The notes: a model not told the origin generated them from the sequence alone. DNA of 64,000 nucleotides from Ligula intestinalis (GCA_036362985.1 JAYGXS010000007.1:17846877-17910876); one strand, 5' to 3'. Shown: positions 43,130 through 54,282, counted from the first letter of the stretch. Numbers and translations: made by a program.

Positions 43130-43315
43130 CCATAGAATCTCGGCAGAAGGACCTCAGTATTTGGATGGAGAGCATCCTGAAGCCATCATTGCAATGTGTT
43201 AGGACGGCAAAAAACGCCCTGGGAGTTCTGCGCGCTATCACAAGGACGTTAATAGATTGCGACAAATACCTCGTGTGTCGTGTCTACAGTACTTGTGTGC
43301 GTGTAGTGACCGCCT
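43130..43315 (+). pseudogene. LINE RT thumb fragment
   Basis: The plus-strand frame at 43165-43353 begins MESILKPSLQCVRTAKNALG and VLRAITRTLIDCDKYL, the thumb segment that follows 'DLGVW' in CR1-type RTs. It is an isolated fragment opposite in orientation to LINE-3. Confidence 0.55.
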
Positions 43316-43579
43316 TTCAACTTCGGCACCAAGCCTCAGTTCACGTGATTTGAGACTCGATCTATCTCTGGGACCACCCGCATGCTCCATACCCGCGTGG
43401 CCAGCCCCGCGTGGCCAGCCAGCATGTGCGGACACGTCAACGCCTGTCGGCCTACCCCCGTCTGGTGCAGCCCAATAACACGCGCAGTCCCGGATGCGCA
43501 CACGCAATTGTGTAACCGCCATGGTCTGGCCAATCACGTTTCAAGGTCGACTCACCAAGGAAGTTGCTGCCAGGCCCAA

Positions 43580-43725
43580 CCACTTCGGACCAGACGCCCT
43601 CGCAACTGGACCTGCGGCCCAACTTCAACTTCGTCCTACCTACTCTCCACTTCCTTCTGTACAGCATAAACTATTCCCTCCACTCTGGCCACCCATGTCT
43701 ATTCTTCTCCTAAGGGGCAAAGCCT
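43580..43725 (+). repeat. Family-D repeat, copy 1
   Basis: CTACCTACTCTCCAC...ACAGCATAAACTATTCC... with TGTCTATTCTTCTCCTAA is similar to 47575-47670. No coding content is recognised. The surrounding 43320-43580 is GC-rich with a small CGTGGCCAGCC duplication (43401 and 43412). Confidence 0.45.
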
Positions 43726-43749
43726 TAAGCCTTACAGTTTAACCTATTA

Positions 43750-45068
43750 ACCTAACTCCTTGCAATGTGTGTAGTTAACTAGAATATGGCATACAACCAC
43801 GACAATATTGCTCACACGGAACAAAATAAATCTCAAGCACATGACCTAGGCCAGAGACTGCGTCTTATGAACATATTTAGATGGTACTATTCGCCTAACT
43901 TTATTGGACGCCTAATGAAGATGTGCAGTTATATGTATAGGCAGATTTCGCGACTCGAATTCCTTATGCAACAGAAACCAGAACTATGGAATGATCTCCA
44001 TCAATCAGTTGTGGTGGCGACGTCCATACAAATCTTCATGAAACGCTGGGTTTATTATGTTTCCCTTCCTTTGTCTCGAGACTGTGAATATTAACTAAAT
44101 ATCGCGTTAACTCGTGTTGTAAGCTTGTTTAAAAAACGATCTCATCAAGTTTTAATTGCTGATAAACGGTCAGGAAGGCTAAAGATGATCGTGAATGCAA
44201 TTGCTTGCAGGTATGGAAAATCTGTGCACGCATTTCACACACGACACATTTTCCATTTATATATAGGGTTTTACGAAAAGAAATGCTTCGTTGCTATGGG
44301 GATGATGCAGTGTGTGTTGCGTATATGCGTATTCTGAGTAGGTGGACGTGACAGCGGATTTGAAGGCGCCCGAAGGTTGTAATGCGCCGTCTGAACGCCT
44401 GCTAGCAATGTATTCATGATGACAGTTGTTAGGCATAACCGAGTTGATCTATTTCGATGAAGGCTAGAAGATTGCACTTGAAATGCTGCAGCCGGTGGAT
44501 TACCTGGCTAGCTTTTGAGATTAAATGGGCAATTTTATCGCCAATTTATTTTTAAACTGTGTTACCATTCACGTTGATCCTGGGCTTTTCGTTCCCATCG
44601 GCTGGTGCTGGTTGGCACATAACCCCTATCTTCTCCAAGTATTTTTGCGGACAGTGAAAAACAGGTGTATGCTCCACTGCAGAAGACGCAGATGGCATTT
44701 TAATCTGACCACTGGGACCAATTATAATGGAGGTCTACACAGAGGCAGGCAAGACTTTTATTAAGTATACAGATAAATATAGACGAACACTTTTGAGCTC
44801 CCTATTGGTAATGTTATGTATTGAGAACGGAAGGCAGTTTGTAGACAGGAAAAATGTAATGCATGTAAACAGAAAGCTGCCTGTAGGCACGATGTCATGT
44901 AGGCAAAACAGAGGACTGTCTGAAGCAGGACGTGTACTTAGGACGAAGGCACAGTTCAAGACGCGAGTCATGCTGACACCGCTGTGTATATGGTGTGGGG
45001 TAAATGTAATTTGCGAAAATTCACATTGAAAAATTCAGAAGGTGAATTGGCGAACATACGTTTGTTTT
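43750..45068. other. Non-coding, nothing recognised
   Basis: A few mid-length frames (43786-44094, 44727-45029) show no domain or splice context that convinces me. Confidence 0.45.
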
Positions 45069-45353
45069 CGATCATTCTCATCAGGCCTTTACATTTATAG
45101 AGTAATTAAGTAAATGGACTACGCGGGTTAGAAGAAAAAGTAGGACGGTACCATGGTCAAAAGCTGCTAATCCAACAGCCAGCGGCTTAACACCTCAACC
45201 GACTACCAGCTCCCCCTAACGTTGATCAAATGTTGACCCGTTTCGAACCCCCCCACTCCCCCTCCCGTGACAACCGTCCTACTTTTTCTACTAACCCGCA
45301 TAATCCATTTGCTTAAATACCCTATAAATTTAAAGACCTGATGAGAATTATCG
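45069..45353. mobile_element. Hairpin MITE with 81-bp terminal inverted repeats
   Basis: Left arm 45069-45149 (CGATCATTCTCATCAGGCC...AAAGTAGGACGGT) and right arm 45273-45353 (ACCGTCCTACTTTTT...CCTGATGAGAATTATCG) are reverse complements with about ten differences. The central loop is 123 bp. The length (285 bp), symmetry and lack of coding fit a foldback-type MITE. Flanks do not give an obvious target duplication. Confidence 0.85.
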
Positions 45354-45629
45354 TAAATGTAATTGGCTGAATGCTAGCCACTAAGAATAGGAACAGGGGT
45401 GATCCCGCTAGCCAGGAGTGAAGACTGGGCAGTCATAACAAAGAAAGGGATGACGCGCTTACGCGACCTTAATCACCCTCCGCGAACTGCGGCAGGATGT
45501 CCCGACCACTCGTGTGGGCATACACAACATCCCTCCACCCTCAAGTGAATAGCATCTGGAAAGGTGAGAATGTGTTGGTTCCTCGGTCCGTACGCTAGTG
45601 CTGGCATGGGTAGTGGAAGGATAGGAAAC
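45354..45629. other. Non-coding, nothing recognised
   Basis: A short gap between the MITE and the Gypsy pol remnant. It may include 3' pol sequence too decayed to read. Confidence 0.4.
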
Positions 45630-46640
45630 TTAATCATCGATTGGCTGCAAATAGTTTGATTTCCGCCAATGGCCAGAAGACATTCGGTCCCTGATAACTG
45701 AACCCAGGCCGTACGGGGACGCCCTGCATTTCTGTAGTATCAGCTTTTCCGGGTCATGATGAATCCGGGAAGAGGATGAGGTAGGGGCCGCCTTTGCCTG
45801 TTCAAACGCAGATCGTTCGACGTCCGACCAGTTCCAGCAATAATTTTCAGTGGCAGTATTTTGTGTCAAAACAAACCCCGGTGTGTATTGGTGCTGGTAG
45901 TGTCTCGGGATTCTGTATTTAGGATGACTTGGTTGTAGGCATGATTAAAGTCGAAAGTTGTTAAACGTTGACAACCTGAAAGGGATTCATGCCTGTACTC
46001 TCTACGAGTGAGCGAATAATAGTTTAGTTTAGTTGCTGTGTTGATAGCGAGCTTGTAGTCATCAGAAATACCCACGGAAACATCGGTTTGAAGAACAGGG
46101 AATATTGGGGCTATCCATTCTGAATACTCTGCAGGATCAATAATGTACGCTTTGTCTAGACGATCTAATCCTCCGTCGACCTCCGCTGCAAGTGCACAGG
46201 GGACTGGACGAGCTTTGACCAATTTGGGCTGAGATTCTGATTCAAAGTAGAATTTAACGGATGTATCGCGAGGCTGTGTAGTAGAATAATCCTGGGATAG
46301 TTCTTCATGATTCATTACCAAAGAATCTAGAGCGGAAATAACTCCAATTCCAGGTATGTAGGATAGCACCGACGGAACACATTCTATCCAGTCTCGTCCG
46401 AGGAGATTTACTTGATGACTTCCTCTGACCATGTGAACCGGCAGGTAATGAAGTTCGCCGTCGTGCTCAACTTCGGCCCTAAAGATCCCTTGAACGTCTA
46501 CTTTCTGTCCAGTGTAACTACGAAAAGTAGAGTGAGCCGGAAAAAGATGGGTGATTTTCTGAAGAGAGAACTCATTGATGAGATTAACAGCTGAACCAAT
46601 GTCGAGTTCAAATTTCACGGGATGGAGATCAACACCTTCT
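45630..46640 (-). pseudogene. Gypsy pol remnant: retropepsin, RT and RNase H
   Basis: A 250-residue frame (46618-45866) starts FELDIGSAVNLINEF, the retropepsin site normally 'DTGSA' (Thr replaced by Ile). It passes through VNLLGRDWIE, the protease C-terminal motif, and enters RT with VKARPVPCALAAEVDGGLDR, IDPAEYSEWIAPIFPVLQTD and TTFDFNHAYNQVILN (motif A). It ends THRGLF. The next frame (45869-45630) goes straight to RNase H (VERSAFEQAKAA, CRASPYGLGSVI), so the YxDD-containing palm is deleted. The style is that of Mag/K02A2.6-type Gypsy elements, different from the CsRn1-like copy. It is non-functional. Confidence 0.75.
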
Positions 46641-47205
46641 TTGCCTGTAACCCCTCAAATATAAAATTAATATGGAGTAATGCAAAGAACAAATGCCAAA
46701 GTTTATTACTCAATTTTATGACATAAAACTTGGCAGATTTGCAAAATATAATTTTTCAAACTTATTTCGTTCTTCTATTCGCAAAAGTACTGCGCTATCA
46801 CCTATTTACACTAACCTCAATTTCATGGATGCCAAACAAAATATTCCGTTTTGTGAACAGATATCATTAAAAAGTTTCTGCTCTTCATGAATGTTCTTTT
46901 ATAGTGCAACATGCACACGCAAGAAGTTCTTTTCCGCAGCGTTTAATAGCATAGGAAATTCCTCGGATATCAACAAACGCTGGATTTCGCCTATATTTTC
47001 TCCCAGTATTCTGATCTGAACGTGATTAAATTCTAGTAAACAACATTTTGCGACCCAATTCAACCAAAGGAGCTAACGGAACAATATCAGCTGTACCTTA
47101 AATCCTCCGAGCTCCAACCTTGCATTAGATATGCAATCTACTGTAGATAAAGAAGAAAATTCCAAAAGTGGTCATTCACATTATAGCAGACGAAAAAGCA
47201 GCATC
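46641..47205. other. Non-coding, nothing recognised
   Basis: AT-rich, with one plus-strand frame (46693-46890) without a recognisable domain. Confidence 0.45.
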
Positions 47206-47480
47206 CGCCCGTTACTCGAAAAGAGTAAACGTCAACGACTACTCAAATATTACGAGCAGTGAAATTACACGCAATCGACACGTTCTGCTGGTGCGAGGCC
47301 TGACCAATGCCCACTTTTTCTTTAAATGAATCCACAGAGGTGCAGAGGGCAGCATCTTCGGGCAGAACGTTCCAAGCTGCAACCACTGTGACTGAAGAAA
47401 CACTTGCGTTCATCGAGATCTCTGGAAGCTTTACCGGTCGTACTTTTTACGTCTGCGCAGGTTGACCTCAATCTGTCTGG
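47206..47480 (-). pseudogene. CR1-like LINE 3' coding end
   Basis: On the minus strand the frame reads RKCFFSHSG, then after a shift VAAWNVLPEDAALCTSVDSF and KEKVGI. This matches the 'FFSxRVxxAWNxLPEDVVxAxSVxxFK' tail found in LINE-1 and its relatives. Nothing further 5' is attached, so it is a short 3' fragment. Confidence 0.6.
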
Positions 47481-47574
47481 GTTCGCCTTCACGACCAACT
47501 GAAAAAGGGCCTGAGTGGGATAAATGCCGCCAGGCCCGCAATCCGGAGGCCGCCCCACCAGGGAACGGACTGCC

Positions 47575-47670
47575 CTCATCCGAGAGTCAATTTCCCCCTA
47601 CCTATTCTCTGCACAGAATAAACTGTTTCTACCAATCTGGACTCCCACCTCTTCTTCCTCTCCTAACGAA
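47575..47670 (+). repeat. Family-D repeat, copy 2
   Basis: CCCCTACCTATTCTCTGCACAGAATAAACTG... with CTTCTTCCTCTCCTAA, matching 43640-43715. It lies next to LINE-derived sequence in both places, so it may be a LINE UTR. Confidence 0.4.
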
Positions 47671-48104
47671 CCGAGCCTGAGGATCGCACTGGCTAGGGTC
47701 TTCTCTATCAACCTTAACTCCTCGATAACACATTCAAACACGACGAGGCGGAAATTCACGTGGGAGTTAACAGTCACACGAGTCGCGAGTTGCTTCAGTC
47801 GTAGTTCACTGACACACAGTCTATAAAAAACGACCTTACAAATCCATATTCGCTGCTTGAGCCCAGTTTGGCCAAAGCAATTCGCCACGCGAGGAGTGCA
47901 TAGGCGAACACATTTTCCAGGTCCAGGAAGCCAAATGATAAATCCAGCACGGGTGACGAAAGTTCAGCAGGTCACGCCTCACATGCTGGCCATCAAGCAA
48001 TTAACGCACAAGCGGGTAACTATCCTCGATAAGGGAGAGCCATTAATTTTCATAGGCATGCAGTAGCATTGTGACTGCATCTTTTAAGTAGTCCAACACC
48101 CTGT

Positions 48105-48195
48105 GTATGTGTTATTGTCTGTGGTGATGGATCAGCGACAAAATCCGAAGCGTCAGGTGAATAGATATTGTCCCAGCGATCGCGTCTACGCCTTC
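48105..48195. repeat. PLE terminal-repeat remnant
   Basis: The segment with GAAGCGTCAGGTGAATAGATATTGTCCCAGCGATCG resembles the PLE-3 terminal repeat at 55578-55620 (CGAAACGTCAGGCGAATAAACATATTGTCCC). It is a short orphan piece. Confidence 0.5.
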
Positions 48196-48688
48196 TCAAT
48201 TCTCCCTCCCAGTCCCTCTTCCACGATATCCCTCCTAATGCGGCAAATTTACCGAAGTAGTTAGCACAGTATGAACAACACTACCGCATTCTCTCCATAA
48301 CTAGACCATACTTCCCCAAAAAAATTCATTGGCAAACGTCCATCTGATTTCAACAACTATTAGCATATGTTAAATGCGTCTGAGACCTGTGTGCCGTTTA
48401 CGGACACAATTCAGCGATAAGAATGGTGTAGAGCCTTCCAGACTAGCACTTGAAAAGATTGGTGGTTGATTACAACCTACAGACAGGAGGAGGGAGGGGG
48501 TTGTTTGACAAATCAGAAATTCTATTGCACTGGTAAACAGTGTCTGGGGAACAACGCAGTCGGCACTGTGACAGTGTCTGCACATCCGTGAGTGTCCATG
48601 TATGTGTTTGTACAGAAATATTTGTTGGAAAAAATGAGCCCAGACGGGGGTGAGAGGAGCGAGGAAAAACCATTGGAAGTTCCAGCGC
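48196..48688. other. Non-coding; probable 3' UTR of the exon at 48689
   Basis: No repeats or domains seen. If the minus-strand exon at 48689-49222 is real, its 3' UTR would lie here; I did not find a convincing AATAAA. Confidence 0.4.
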
Positions 48689-49222
48689 CTAAGGAGCCTG
48701 ATGATTACGTGTGACGGGAATGATAAGGTCTCGATTTGATGAACCAGTTGACCTCGAACTGGCCGGTATAACGGCGGTGGTGCAGCGGAGGGGGGGATTA
48801 GAGCTGTGAGACAAAACGCCCTCCCCTACTGTAGTCGCCGCAGTTGATTGGTCCGCTTTTGAGGCACTACGCACACGACCGGGGGTTAGCGGCGGAGGCG
48901 ACGTCGTTGGCTGGAAACAGTTCTGCACCTGGGCTGAGAAACGGCGCCAGGACTCGACCAGCTTCGAGCTGGTGCCAGCACACGGCGGCGGGGTCACCAC
49001 ATCACTGCTGACGTCAGAGGAGGACGAACTGCCCGCGGCAGCGGCAGCCGCAGCCTGCTTACGGATGTCCCCGTTGCGATGAAAACTGAACTTCCGGCTC
49101 AGCGGCGGCTGTCTGCCCAGGGAGGATGTAGACTCGAGGGAGCTGGAACTCCGCTTGCTGGGGTGCTGCCTTCTATTGTTAGCCGCCGCCGGCGTCGAGC
49201 GATTGTTCGTCTGTTCCTCTTC
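48689..49222 (-). CDS. Probable terminal exon of an unidentified Ser-rich protein
   Basis: A 177-codon open frame ends at a TAG (48691-48689). An in-frame TAG upstream forms part of a splice-acceptor-like TTGTGTTCCTACGTAG, so exon start at 49222 (GAAGAGGAACAG) in phase 0 gives exactly 178 codons including the stop. The protein is Ser/Ala/Pro/Arg-rich: SKRSSSSLESTSSLGRQPPL, RKFSFHRNGDIRKQ, a short Ala run, then SKLVESWRRFSAQVQNCF. GC content, especially at third codon positions, is well above the surroundings, and no repeat copy is seen, both of which favour a host gene. There is no recognisable domain and I do not know the gene. A phosphorylated, disordered C-terminus is a guess. Confidence 0.45.
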   Translation of the reverse strand, partial: EEEQTNNRSTPAAANNRRQHPSKRSSSSLESTSSLGRQPPLSRKFSFHRNGDIRKQAAAAAAAGSSSSSDVSSDVVTPPPCAGTSSKLVESWRRFSAQVQNCFQPTTSPPPLTPGRVRSASKADQSTAATTVGEGVLSHSSNPPLRCTTAVIPASSRSTGSSNRDLIIPVTRNHQAP

Positions 49223-49470
49223 CTACGTAGGAACACAATTCCGTTTCAGCATAATCTAACATCCCTACTCAAAGTATATAAGTAGGCACTTCATAAAGTG
49301 ACGACAAAGCGGAGCTGAATATTTATTCCTCGTCGAATTTTGTTCTCAGTCTACAAGGGTGGCGTCCTTACCTTTAATCTAAGTTTACGTTAGTAACAGA
49401 AACTTTTTGCAACCTCATAAAACGTTTTTTTTATGAAACCCGCATACCCCTAAGGTATAAAGTCATAATT
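49223..49470. other. Intergenic or intronic, with weak repeat similarity
   Basis: GCAACCTCATAAAACGTTTTT...CCTAAGGTATAAAGTC (about 49410-49460) resembles GCAACCTTATCGAAGGTTTTT...TTTAAAGTATAATGG (about 52548-52600), so a small repeat is shared. No gene is seen. Confidence 0.5.
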
Positions 49471-50530
49471 TTTAAATCATAGATTTCGACTAAGTCAACC
49501 ATGCGCTCCAGGCAGGTTGGAGCAAGGAGGGCGGCTGGATTTATGTGATAGCAAACACGCAACCGTCTACCACATCCTTTACGGTCAACCCGCTTGAACC
49601 GGTGGCAAGACAAAGTTGAGACGACCGAACGGGATCAGGCGTAGACCGCTTTCTCAAATGAAGGCTAGAAAACCGCATAATTTTGTCTTCAGTGACAGTA
49701 GACTTTTGCGCTGGTACTACAACACTACCTATCCCCACCCGCATTTAGCAGGTGTCAAGACAGATTCAAGGACACCGAGGCTGATACTGCAACTACTGCT
49801 AACACTATTTCTACTACTAACTAAATAGCAATGAAGCTGAGTGTTAGAAGTACTGGTACTTGAGAAGAAGACGACTCTATCGCTGGGAAAATTCATTTAT
49901 TTGCCTGACGTCTCGACATCCGTCGCGGATTCAGCATCAGAGACATTAGCAGAAAACAGTAGCAGAAACGGGTCTAGTAATAGTACTGGTACTTTTATTG
50001 ACGCTAATAGTAGGTAAACGTGACGTTGTTGAAACTAACCACTGGGACTCATATCCCCTCAATCTCGACAAGGGCTGTGGATCTATGTTTATGTTATTCC
50101 GAGAAAATATATGTCTGAGGTCCGAAGCACATCACAGTTTGCCTTGTTTTCCACCCTCTTAGCTGTCTACCGGGTTGTGTCAGATTCTATTAAGTTTGGA
50201 CGACGTGGACTAGGAAACTGTTGCTTGACTTAATATGTCACTGCTCAGAGTGCTAATTCTAGTAATCATACTCAATGCGACAAGCGGATAGTATATTATA
50301 GTACTCTAGTAATGCATTCCAATTATTGTATCAATAGCTGACATGCACTCTATTTTCGCAATAATCATAACAGATGGGAATGAGCTTACCAGTTTCCACA
50401 TCTTAAACTGGGCTGTTTTGTAAGACAACCGACCGATCGGTCTCATCAGGCGGTAAAGACTGTCGACAAACAACGCAAGGCGAGAAAAATACTTGCGCTA
50501 GTTTGCGGGGGCGCCTAAGGTTTTCTATAA
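49470..50530 (+). repeat. Family-B repeat, copy 3, with PLE-like segment
   Basis: Starts ATTTCGACTAAGTCAACCATG and includes AGTGACAGTAGACTTTTGCG (about 49690), CATATCCCCTCAATCTCGAC, TGACATGCACTCTATTTTCGC and GCGCTAGTTTGCGGGGGCGCC (about 50497). Within it 49858-49975 resembles the PLE-3 terminal repeat (GAAGACGACTCTATCGCTGG, then GCGGATTCAGCATCAGAGAC). That implies an insertion of one repeat in the other. Confidence 0.55.
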
Positions 50531-50726
50531 CTGGATGGATGACTGACCCATTGATTTGTCACTTGGTCTCGGCCGACTAAGCAAATATGCGGATTTGACA
50601 TCTAGAGGTCAGTATCGTAGAAGGCCCCACGGTATTAAGGCAGGGTTGACGGCCATCTTAGCAGGGCAGTAGAAGCGCCGAAGGCTTATCTTAACGGTAG
50701 GTTGTTTCCGCCTAGGCGCGTATCGC

Positions 50727-51010
50727 TTAGATGAACAGAGGGCTCACCTCTGGTACGCTGGGGTGTGGGAGAACGTCCACCGCATCAGCCCCCGCTGTGG
50801 TACGCCCATCAAGCTTTTGTCGGTTGAAGTGGACTGTGAACGCCGGGCTGATATGTTGTTCGTCATCCTGGGTGACGCAAATTGAATCCAAAAGAACTTT
50901 CGTAACGATATGCGGCCCAAACCAATCAATTACGAACTTCGACGACATTCCTTGACCAGTCGAATGGCCTTCTGGTATTCGCATACCTAAATTGTATCTC
51001 GCAGCAATTT
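50727..51010 (-). pseudogene. Gypsy integrase C-terminal fragment
   Basis: The minus-strand frame 50984-50727 reads MRIPEGHSTGQGMSSKFVID, WFGPHIVTKVLLDSICV and ISPAFTVHFNRQKL. This is the 'KFxxxWxGPYxVxKVLxD...HxxRLK' pattern of the integrase C-terminal domain preceding the Gypsy 3' end. No other pol part adjoins, so it is a short relic whose relation to the 45630-46640 copy is unknown. Confidence 0.5.
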
Positions 51011-51239
51011 GAGCGCCAAACCGCGAAATTCAATTTTAAGAAAATATTAAAGAGGTACCTAGACATAGACAGACCTGCGTCCTGGACACATTGATTTTGC
51101 CTAGATATCTTGGCTAGTGGAGCAGTTGGAATTGAGGTGTCTCATGAACATCCACTAAAAAGTAATCTGATGATGACAGGCAGAGTACGTGCAAAGACAG
51201 TCATGGGAACCAGTGAATAGGATAATACGGACAATAGTG

Positions 51240-52200
51240 ATGTCAGTTCGACCATCATTTTAGACTAAGTCCACCATGTGGTTAAACAGGTTAAAGTGTG
51301 GAGGGCGACTGTAGACAGGGATTAGATTTAAGTGATTTTAGACGTCGCACACGGTCTGCCGCATTCTCCATCTTCACGCAGGGGCAAGATGACCGAAACG
51401 GGATCCAGCGTTTGCGGCTTTATCCAATGCAGACCAAGATACCGCTCATGATTTGGTTTTGAGTGACTGGAGACTTTAGAATTATACGCTGTACTGCAGC
51501 AGTACGTGCTCTCACTCACCTTCAGCCAGTATCAAGACAGACTCAAGAAGACCAAGAATAATTCTAATGCTGCTACTCTTACTATTTCGCACTACGTACC
51601 CTCACTCACCTTCAACCGATATAAAGAGAGACTCAGACCGAGAATGATACTACTACTTCTACCACTACTTAATAGTGATGCATCTAAATGATAGTAGTCC
51701 TGATAGTATTACTGACGCTAATATTAGTCAGAGATTGCGCTAAAATTACTTAACGCTGAAGCGCAGCCCCCGAGATCTCAACTAGGAGGGTAATCTGGAT
51801 TTTACGCTATTCCGAGTGAATACATATCCTGATGCCTTGATTTCGGCCCTCTCGCCTGTATCCACCAAAACCTATGTCAGATTCTACTGAGTTTGGACTA
51901 CGAGGAGTAGGATACTGCTGATGTAAGAAATACATCACTGATAAGAGCGCTAATTCTAGTGATCTTTCTAAGACCAGCAAATAATATATTATAGTACGGC
52001 TAGTACGTGCGTGTAGGAAATGGGAACCTATTGCTGGATCAATAACTGGCATGCATCCTACTTATGCAATAAGTATAACAAATATGAATATGAGCTTACC
52101 AGCTTCCACATCTTCACCTAGGCTGATCCGTAAGACAATCGGGTTAGCGGTCGCTTCCGGCGGGTAAGACGTAATAGGGGTAATTCTATACCGACAGTGA
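51240..52200 (+). repeat. Family-B repeat, copy 4
   Basis: Begins TTTTAGACTAAGTCCACCATGTGG. It includes TGAGTGACTGGAGACTTTAG, CCCCCGAGATCTCAACTAGG, GCTAATTCTAGTGATC and GGCATGCATCCTACTTATGC. Two imperfect GTxCCCTCACTCACCTTCA copies lie at about 51508 and 51595. Confidence 0.55.
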
Positions 52201-53732
52201 AGCGATAAATCCTGAACTCCAACCCCTGGCCCTAAACATAATCCCCAATTCTAACTATAAATGCTCAACACTTACTGCGTACAGCAGCCATAAGCCCAAT
52301 GATGACCTTAATCATAGATCGAGAATGAAAGGGAGTTGGCGAAGTACAGGTTCCCTTACCGTATAGTCATTCAGTCTAACCGTGCGAAACTTAAGCTAGC
52401 ACAACTACCTAAATGATTTAAGTAGGTATTTTATAAACGCCCAACGTCGTTGAATACTGTTTACAGTATTAAATGCACATGCAATCAATCATGCCTACTG
52501 GCAAGTTGAAGTTTGTGGCTTTCATTTTCGAGTGACAGAATACTCTTGCAACCTTATCGAAGGTTTTTATTTAACCCACGTGCCTTTAAAGTATAATGGA
52601 ATAGAGGTAATTCCAAAACAGAATTAACAAGGGATTCCAGCTGAAATTTACAGTTGCAAGTAGGGAGAAGGCTCAAAGTCAGTGCACTATCCAAAGTTAG
52701 CGAGCCTTGCGCTTGCAGTTGTGAGATGGCACACAACCGGAAGCACAACACACAGTAGGTGACCTAACTGAGACAAATTCGAGACCGAACTTCGAGTTGA
52801 TGGTTTGGCGTATGGTTATTTTGATCTGCTGACTAGAGTTAAGGCTTAAAACGCCTTCTATGCTAAAAATCGGTATATTCAATCTCGTACAGTGAAGAAA
52901 AACAGGCAGGATTTGGGAAAAATTGGAGGTTGCCAGATAGCTAGGAAACGTTCTATACTATTGAATATGACAGAACAAATCTTCTCGGTTTCGTGCGTTG
53001 TGCTGTAAAAGATCATTAATAAAAACAGGGAATTTCTAACGAAAAGCTCTTATAAAACTGAAAGATATGACTTGACATCGATAAAAATCAGGTTCAGTTT
53101 TTGGTTAGGATTACGGTTCGGATAATCCTTACGGTTAGGAATAAGGCTTAAATTTAGGCCTGAGGTTGGAACATGGGAATAAGCTCCCTTCCTGGATGGT
53201 AGCGCAAGTCCGTCTTTTCCCTCGTTTTAGCCTTTTCTTTTCAGTTCGACGACGATGAGAGTTCGGGCAGGATAATATGGGAAACTGATGTTGTTCACTG
53301 AAGCAGATTCTTCCTCATGCTGACGTCTTAAAAGGGTTGGACGGCTTTCCATTTTCTATGCGTTTACTGCTGACAATCGAGTTTTTACTGTCTCAGCCTT
53401 TTAACAGCCTCGCGGCCACTGGTGTGCCTAGGCGTTCCCTGAATGCCAAAAGTGTACTCAGTTTAACTAATATGAAATGCAAGTTGCGAGGTCTAGCCTC
53501 CGAGTGTCCAATTTGTGTACATAAGGATGGGTGGTAATTTTCAGCCGGTTTCCCCGACACAGGTACAGCCCTCATCATTGCAGCATATTTCGTAGGTAAC
53601 TGCCGTGATTTCAGCAGGAAGAACTCGGTCACCTTATCACACAGGAACTCGGGCCTCTGCAAACCTGAATAGCGGGAGGCGATACAGCAATCACGACACC
53701 TAACTATTCTGTGTACTAAAGTCAAAGATTGG
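52201..53732. other. Non-coding, nothing recognised
   Basis: Includes short palindromic CTACCTAAATGATTTAAGTAGGT (52405-52427). The mid-length frames here (for example 53337-53537 and 53393-53758 minus) have no domain. The latter runs into the tRNA and is not coding. Confidence 0.45.
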
Positions 53733-53745
53733 CGTCCTGGGTGGA

Positions 53746-53778
<33 letters not shown>

Positions 53779-53805
53779 TGCGCTAACCGACTGCGCCACG
53801 GAGGT
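53733..53805 (-). tRNA. tRNA-Asn (anticodon GTT), imperfect acceptor stem
   Basis: The minus strand gives a D arm GCGC-AGTCGGTTA-GCGC, an anticodon arm TTCGG-CTGTTAA-CCGAA with anticodon GTT, a variable loop AGGTT, and a T arm GGTGG-TTCAAGT-CCACC. All three stems are fully paired and the sequence closely matches eukaryotic tRNA-Asn. The acceptor strands (ACCTCCG at 53805-53799 and CAGGACG at 53739-53733) pair poorly. The gene may therefore be a decayed copy or part of a tRNA-derived repeat. No intron; no TTTT terminator immediately after it (TTGG then TTTGACTTTAG downstream). Confidence 0.75.
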
Positions 53806-53984
53806 CACTACCCCGTACAGTCTTTTTTCTATGTGGGCGTAATTCAAACGTAGCTTCGCCGTTATCATTTATCATGAAAATATTTTGTAGAATATAGTTT
53901 CCGCTAAAGCGTAATTTATAAACGAAACACAGGATATTTAAAGCACCTTTTGCCTATGTACAAATTTGAGGCAAGCGAAAACAG

Positions 53985-54110
53985 CAGAATTTATTTGGAC
54001 AAATAAATTTCAAGAGAACTTGTCAATCGCTGCCTCTCTTTGCATGAATAATTTAACAATTGGAGAACACAGCCTTTTGAATTTCCACATAATCAATAAT
54101 AGCAAGGTGT
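53985..54110. repeat. Inverted-repeat partner of 56574-56700
   Basis: TTGGACAAATAAATTTCAAG... TGCCTCTCTTTGCATGAATAA ... CAATTGGAGAACACAG ... AATAATAGCAAGGT recurs in reverse orientation at 56574-56700. The two flank the Merlin MITE, PLE fragments and Pogo MITE. Confidence 0.8.
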
Positions 54111-54282
54111 GAGCAATTTTCCAGAGAGCTAAGAATATTTGCTCCAGTGATACTCTACCTGCAGAGATCGCCTACATAAAAGTGGCTATCCCTCACGTTT
54201 CATTCAAAGATACAGCAGCCCTTTACAGTCGAAATCTACGGACCAGTCGGTTCCGAAAAAGCCCGTATCGATATCTTTACCC

